Positions 62,701-64,000 of a DNA stretch of 64,000 nucleotides are shown here, one piece after another (position 1 is the stretch's first letter; each line of letters starts with the position of its first letter). The DNA is taken from the NCBI RefSeq assembly GCF_024584805.1, contig NZ_CP075715.1:1972001-2036000 (forward strand), in the 5' to 3' direction. The notes beneath the pieces are model-generated. The model was not told the origin of the DNA and searched no databases. It was given only the letters and a program-made list of their open reading frames with translations. Source of the stretch: Streptomyces sp. FIT100. GTDB taxonomy: Bacteria; Actinomycetota; Actinomycetes; Streptomycetales; Streptomycetaceae. The position numbers and the translations under genes were made by a program.

Positions 62701-62995
62701 CATCGTCGCGGTGCCGGCGATCGGCAAGCCCGGCTTCGTCACCTCGGTGCGCGGCAAGGACTTCCCGCCGGGAGTGCCCGTGCGGTTCACCTGGAATCCG
62801 GGGATCACCGCGGCTGCGGCGCCGACCGTGCCGGAGCCCGACGGTACGTTCATCGGCCAGTTGCTGATCCTCGCCAAGGACCGGACCGGACCGCGCACCA
62901 TCACCGCCAAGGGTCCCGGGTTCTCACCGGTGAAGACCGACTTCCTGGTCGTCACCGGCAGCGTGCAGCCGCCCGACGAAGTGACCCGCCGATGA
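59798..62995 (+). CDS. Large secreted beta-propeller / DUF11 protein
   Basis: 1065 aa. Signal-like N-terminus (LGASLLLMIPLPAVVSASG). Residues about 50-690 carry PD40/TolB-type propeller repeats (PRLTPDGRAVVFDS, PTVSPDGQRLAYSS, PTFSPDGKYLAFTR, PAFSPDGLSIAFNR). A DUF11-type beta domain follows, then a Pro/Thr linker (about 830-860), another DUF11-like domain and a final Ig-like domain. Possibly a surface or envelope component tied to the injection system. Coupled to the DUF4255 gene by a 4-bp ATGA overlap. Confidence 0.8.
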   Translation: MGTAVPGGRNRLGRLGASLLLMIPLPAVVSASGQGSAEDRPRVADAAETRVAYAGTRHRSLGRVATATSSTPLFGAGPAHFDVQPSALGDQMVFASRRDEKNPQIYLRGADGSVRRLTSGRDAAHPRLTPDGRAVVFDSAEPGGPGGGTQRDLWLVRTDGTGLTRLTDTPSDEECPTVSPDGQRLAYSSDIDPTAGQQVYVRPVDGGTDGGTASRITDPANGGATEPVWNPVDDAAHRDLIAYTATGQNGPRLRVTNGTTDGPLLGGAFAQWRAHGAAWLPDGDGVLFLSPEITCDCEGDWDHVFRTAAHSDQTPGLVLNEDREVLSPTWLGPLDGGGVVVERTSASGPHVVTLQDARMDGADPRDLGLTILKEDPAADTNTDPAKDPLFRPAAAYDPWTERQNYTPDGRRIVVTRFEDTPDGRIERIWSADADGSGAAPMPLAGRGPKDWDTDPTFSPDGKYLAFTRTSPGGAGEAAGPSRILIADAATGALTGEITPPAGQLRGGDAQPTWSSDGTTLAFTRNHVIDGGGGNKHIWTVPVNDLGRQRDLSATICPDSCEVIDDSPAFSPDGLSIAFNRKNGAGRIDEQNGILLTSLSGDDCRALLPAAARDLPGACGRELPDTSATGPFQPRDAAWTADGEGLVFSSRAGLAVNSPEKLHLLDVGSGDLTPLTDRLPGRQKEPSVQQSVDLAVQAPGTAPEVTVGRSTTVRVGVVNNGPAASPGTRLTIAPPPGARVTGLAWPGGTCDAASLQCDVGVVPPGTTVPVDVTLTGVTPGDAPVDWSVTGAVLDPRPSDNAGRTVVPVREATQPPTPPTPTPPTPPTPPTPAPPTPPPPAPAPVPPQPDEPEAGPGVRITAQPNPGYVGGRVVVTYTVRNGLGALATGLRLRVGLPPGIPDNGPAPGCDRSWVCALPDLAPGASTVVRVVLSPKKAQTGSVTGELTTTGTDADQGDNTARRRIRILQPRIVAVPAIGKPGFVTSVRGKDFPPGVPVRFTWNPGITAAAAPTVPEPDGTFIGQLLILAKDRTGPRTITAKGPGFSPVKTDFLVVTGSVQPPDEVTRR

Positions 62996-63696
62996 TCCAC
63001 GAGGTCGACGAGGGGCTGCGCCGACTGCTCGGCGAGTCCGGTCTGGAGGCATCGGGCGTCGAGGTGGTCTTCGACGCGCCCACCCGGGACTGGGCGGCGC
63101 GCCGCAGCGCCCCGACGGTGTGCGTCTTCCTGTACGACATCCGTGAGGACGCCACCCGGCGCGGCAGCGGCGCCGGGGAGGTGTACGACGCGGAGGGGCA
63201 CCTGGTGGCGCGGCGCAGCCCGCCGCGCTGGTTCGAGCTGACGTACCTGGTCACGGCGTGGGCGAGCCGCCCGCAGGACGAGCACCGGCTGCTCTCGCAG
63301 GTGCTCGCCTGCCTGGTGGCCGCCGACACGCTGCCCGCGCGGCTGCTCACCGGCACGCTCGCCGAACTCGGCCTGGCCGTGGGCCTGGACGCCGCCGGGG
63401 CCGGGCTCGACGCACCGGCCGCCTCCGATGTGTGGTCGGCGCTCGGCGGGGAGCTGAAGGCGTCGCTCGGGGTGCGGGTGCGGGCGCCGCTCGCGGGGGT
63501 GAGCACGGCCGCCGCGCCGCCGGTCACCGAAGGGCTTGTCGTGCGCTCCGCCGCCCGGCGCGAGGGCGGGGAGCCGGCGCCCGGGCGCCGGCTGCGCTAC
63601 ACGGAGACAAGCGATCCGGGCCCGGACGGCTTCTCCGGTCCGCGCGAGCGGCGGCCCGCGCCCGCCCGGCGCCGCCGGGGGGACCGCCAGCCGTGA
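62992..63696 (+). CDS. DUF4255 / Pvc16-like contractile-injection-system terminator protein
   Basis: 234 aa. The Pvc16 N-domain runs MIHEVDEGLRRLLGESGLEASGVEVVFDAPTRDWAARRSAPTVCVFLYDIRED...RWFELTYLVTAWASRPQDEHRLLSQVLACL. In PVC/Afp particles this protein caps the tube/sheath. It is the firmest marker that an eCIS cluster begins here and continues beyond the window. The C-terminal 40 residues are basic and disordered. Its TGA overlaps a possible next start (GTGA). Confidence 0.88.
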   Translation: MIHEVDEGLRRLLGESGLEASGVEVVFDAPTRDWAARRSAPTVCVFLYDIREDATRRGSGAGEVYDAEGHLVARRSPPRWFELTYLVTAWASRPQDEHRLLSQVLACLVAADTLPARLLTGTLAELGLAVGLDAAGAGLDAPAASDVWSALGGELKASLGVRVRAPLAGVSTAAAPPVTEGLVVRSAARREGGEPAPGRRLRYTETSDPGPDGFSGPRERRPAPARRRRGDRQP

Positions 63697-64000
63697 GACG
63701 CACCGCGGCACTCGCCGTGGTGCGGTCCACGGGTCGGTGCCGCGCCCGCTGGCCCCGCGCCGGAAGGTCCCGCGCCCGTCGGCCCGGCCTCCCGTTGGTC
63801 CCGCGCCCGCTGGTCCCGCACCCGCTGGCCGGCGCCCGTCGGTCCCGCGCCGGTCGGTCCCACACCCGTTGGTCCCGCACCAGTCGGCCTCGCACCCGCT
63901 GGTCCCGCGCCTGTCGGTCCCACACCCGTTGGCCCGGCCCCCGTGGCCGGCGCCCGCTGGCCCCGCACTCGCTGGTCCCTGCGCCGGTCGGCGTCGCGGG
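63693..64000 (+). CDS. Possible start of the next eCIS-locus gene (partial)
   Basis: GTG at 63693 overlaps the preceding stop and opens a frame that runs to the window edge, reading MRRTAALAVVRSTGRCRARW. The content is low-complexity Arg/Pro/Ser from a minisatellite and all three frames are largely open, so the frame and even the existence of the gene are uncertain. Confidence 0.25.
   Translation, partial: MRRTAALAVVRSTGRCRARWPRAGRSRARRPGLPLVPRPLVPHPLAGARRSRAGRSHTRWSRTSRPRTRWSRACRSHTRWPGPRGRRPLAPHSLVPAPVGVA
63740..63990. repeat. Degenerate ~15-bp minisatellite at the right edge
   Basis: Variants of GGTCCCGCGCCCGTC recur throughout. In one plus frame they read Gly-Pro-Ala-Pro-Val, but the phase shifts at about 63790, 63830 and 63950 because some units are not multiples of three. 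The minus strand reads as collagen-like Gly-Pro-Thr. Confidence 0.75.

Noticed and set aside
63597..63968. Collagen-like Gly-Pro-Thr protein on the minus strand
   Set aside because: It is the complement of a degenerate minisatellite, overlaps the DUF4255 gene and has no ribosome-binding site.

Overview
The window is a very high-GC actinobacterial chromosome segment and almost certainly comes from a Streptomyces. Codon third positions are nearly all G or C, GTG starts are frequent, one gene carries a rare TTA leucine codon, many genes look leaderless (a TAnnnT -10 box 6-8 nt before the start), and the gene order nadA / cobU-cobT-cobS / pepA / lpd-sucB / aceE / lipB-lipA / glnA is the one I know from Streptomyces chromosomes. 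No rRNA, tRNA, CRISPR array, complete insertion sequence or prophage was found.

Layout. 0-7 kb holds sulfur/Fe-S and NAD functions: a cysteine desulfurase fused to a TusA-like domain, a PfkB-family sugar or nucleoside kinase, a 70-aa peptide plus a one-pass membrane protein, a MITE-like palindromic element, erpA and nadA. 7-14 kb holds an AcrB-type RND pump, a NarL-type two-component system and the PspAA/PspA envelope-stress pair, all on the minus strand. 14-21 kb holds a DUF3043 membrane protein, a methyltransferase with an apparent CTG start, and cobU, cobT and cobS for nucleotide-loop assembly of cobalamin. 21-28 kb, on the minus strand, holds an EF-G remnant followed by a compact four-gene exopolysaccharide locus: an Agd3-like deacetylase, a PelF glycosyltransferase, a large membrane protein and a GH114 lipoprotein. 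28-38 kb is central carbon metabolism: pepA, lpd, an E2 acyltransferase with two lipoyl domains, a GntR regulator and the homodimeric E1 aceE. 38-44 kb is a mixed region (WYL regulator, SDR, DUF4240, GNAT, DUF1731 epimerase, FAD oxidoreductase) with about 1.2 kb of non-coding tandem and inverted repeats. 44-49 kb is a translationally coupled beta-hexosaminidase / alpha-L-fucosidase pair. 49-57 kb holds an NsdA-like regulator, lipB, lipA, small membrane proteins, glnA behind a GlnR box, and a polyketide-cyclase-fold protein. 57.4-64 kb is the start of an extracellular contractile injection system (eCIS) locus: a membrane protein, a LuxR-type regulator with a TTA codon, a large secreted beta-propeller/DUF11 protein, and the DUF4255 (Pvc16-like) tube or sheath terminator. 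It runs off the right edge through a 15-bp minisatellite.

How the genes work together. lpd, the E2 and aceE supply subunits of the 2-oxo acid dehydrogenases, and lipB and lipA make their lipoyl cofactor. The desulfurase-TusA fusion and erpA fit with supplying sulfur and Fe-S clusters to enzymes such as NadA and LipA. The Pel-like locus looks able to polymerise, deacetylate and trim a hexosamine polymer. The most unusual features are the eCIS flank with its TTA-containing regulator, the Pel/galactosaminogalactan-like locus, and a family of short palindromic repeats. One repeat supplies a gene's stop codon, and another appears to have been absorbed in frame into a coding sequence.
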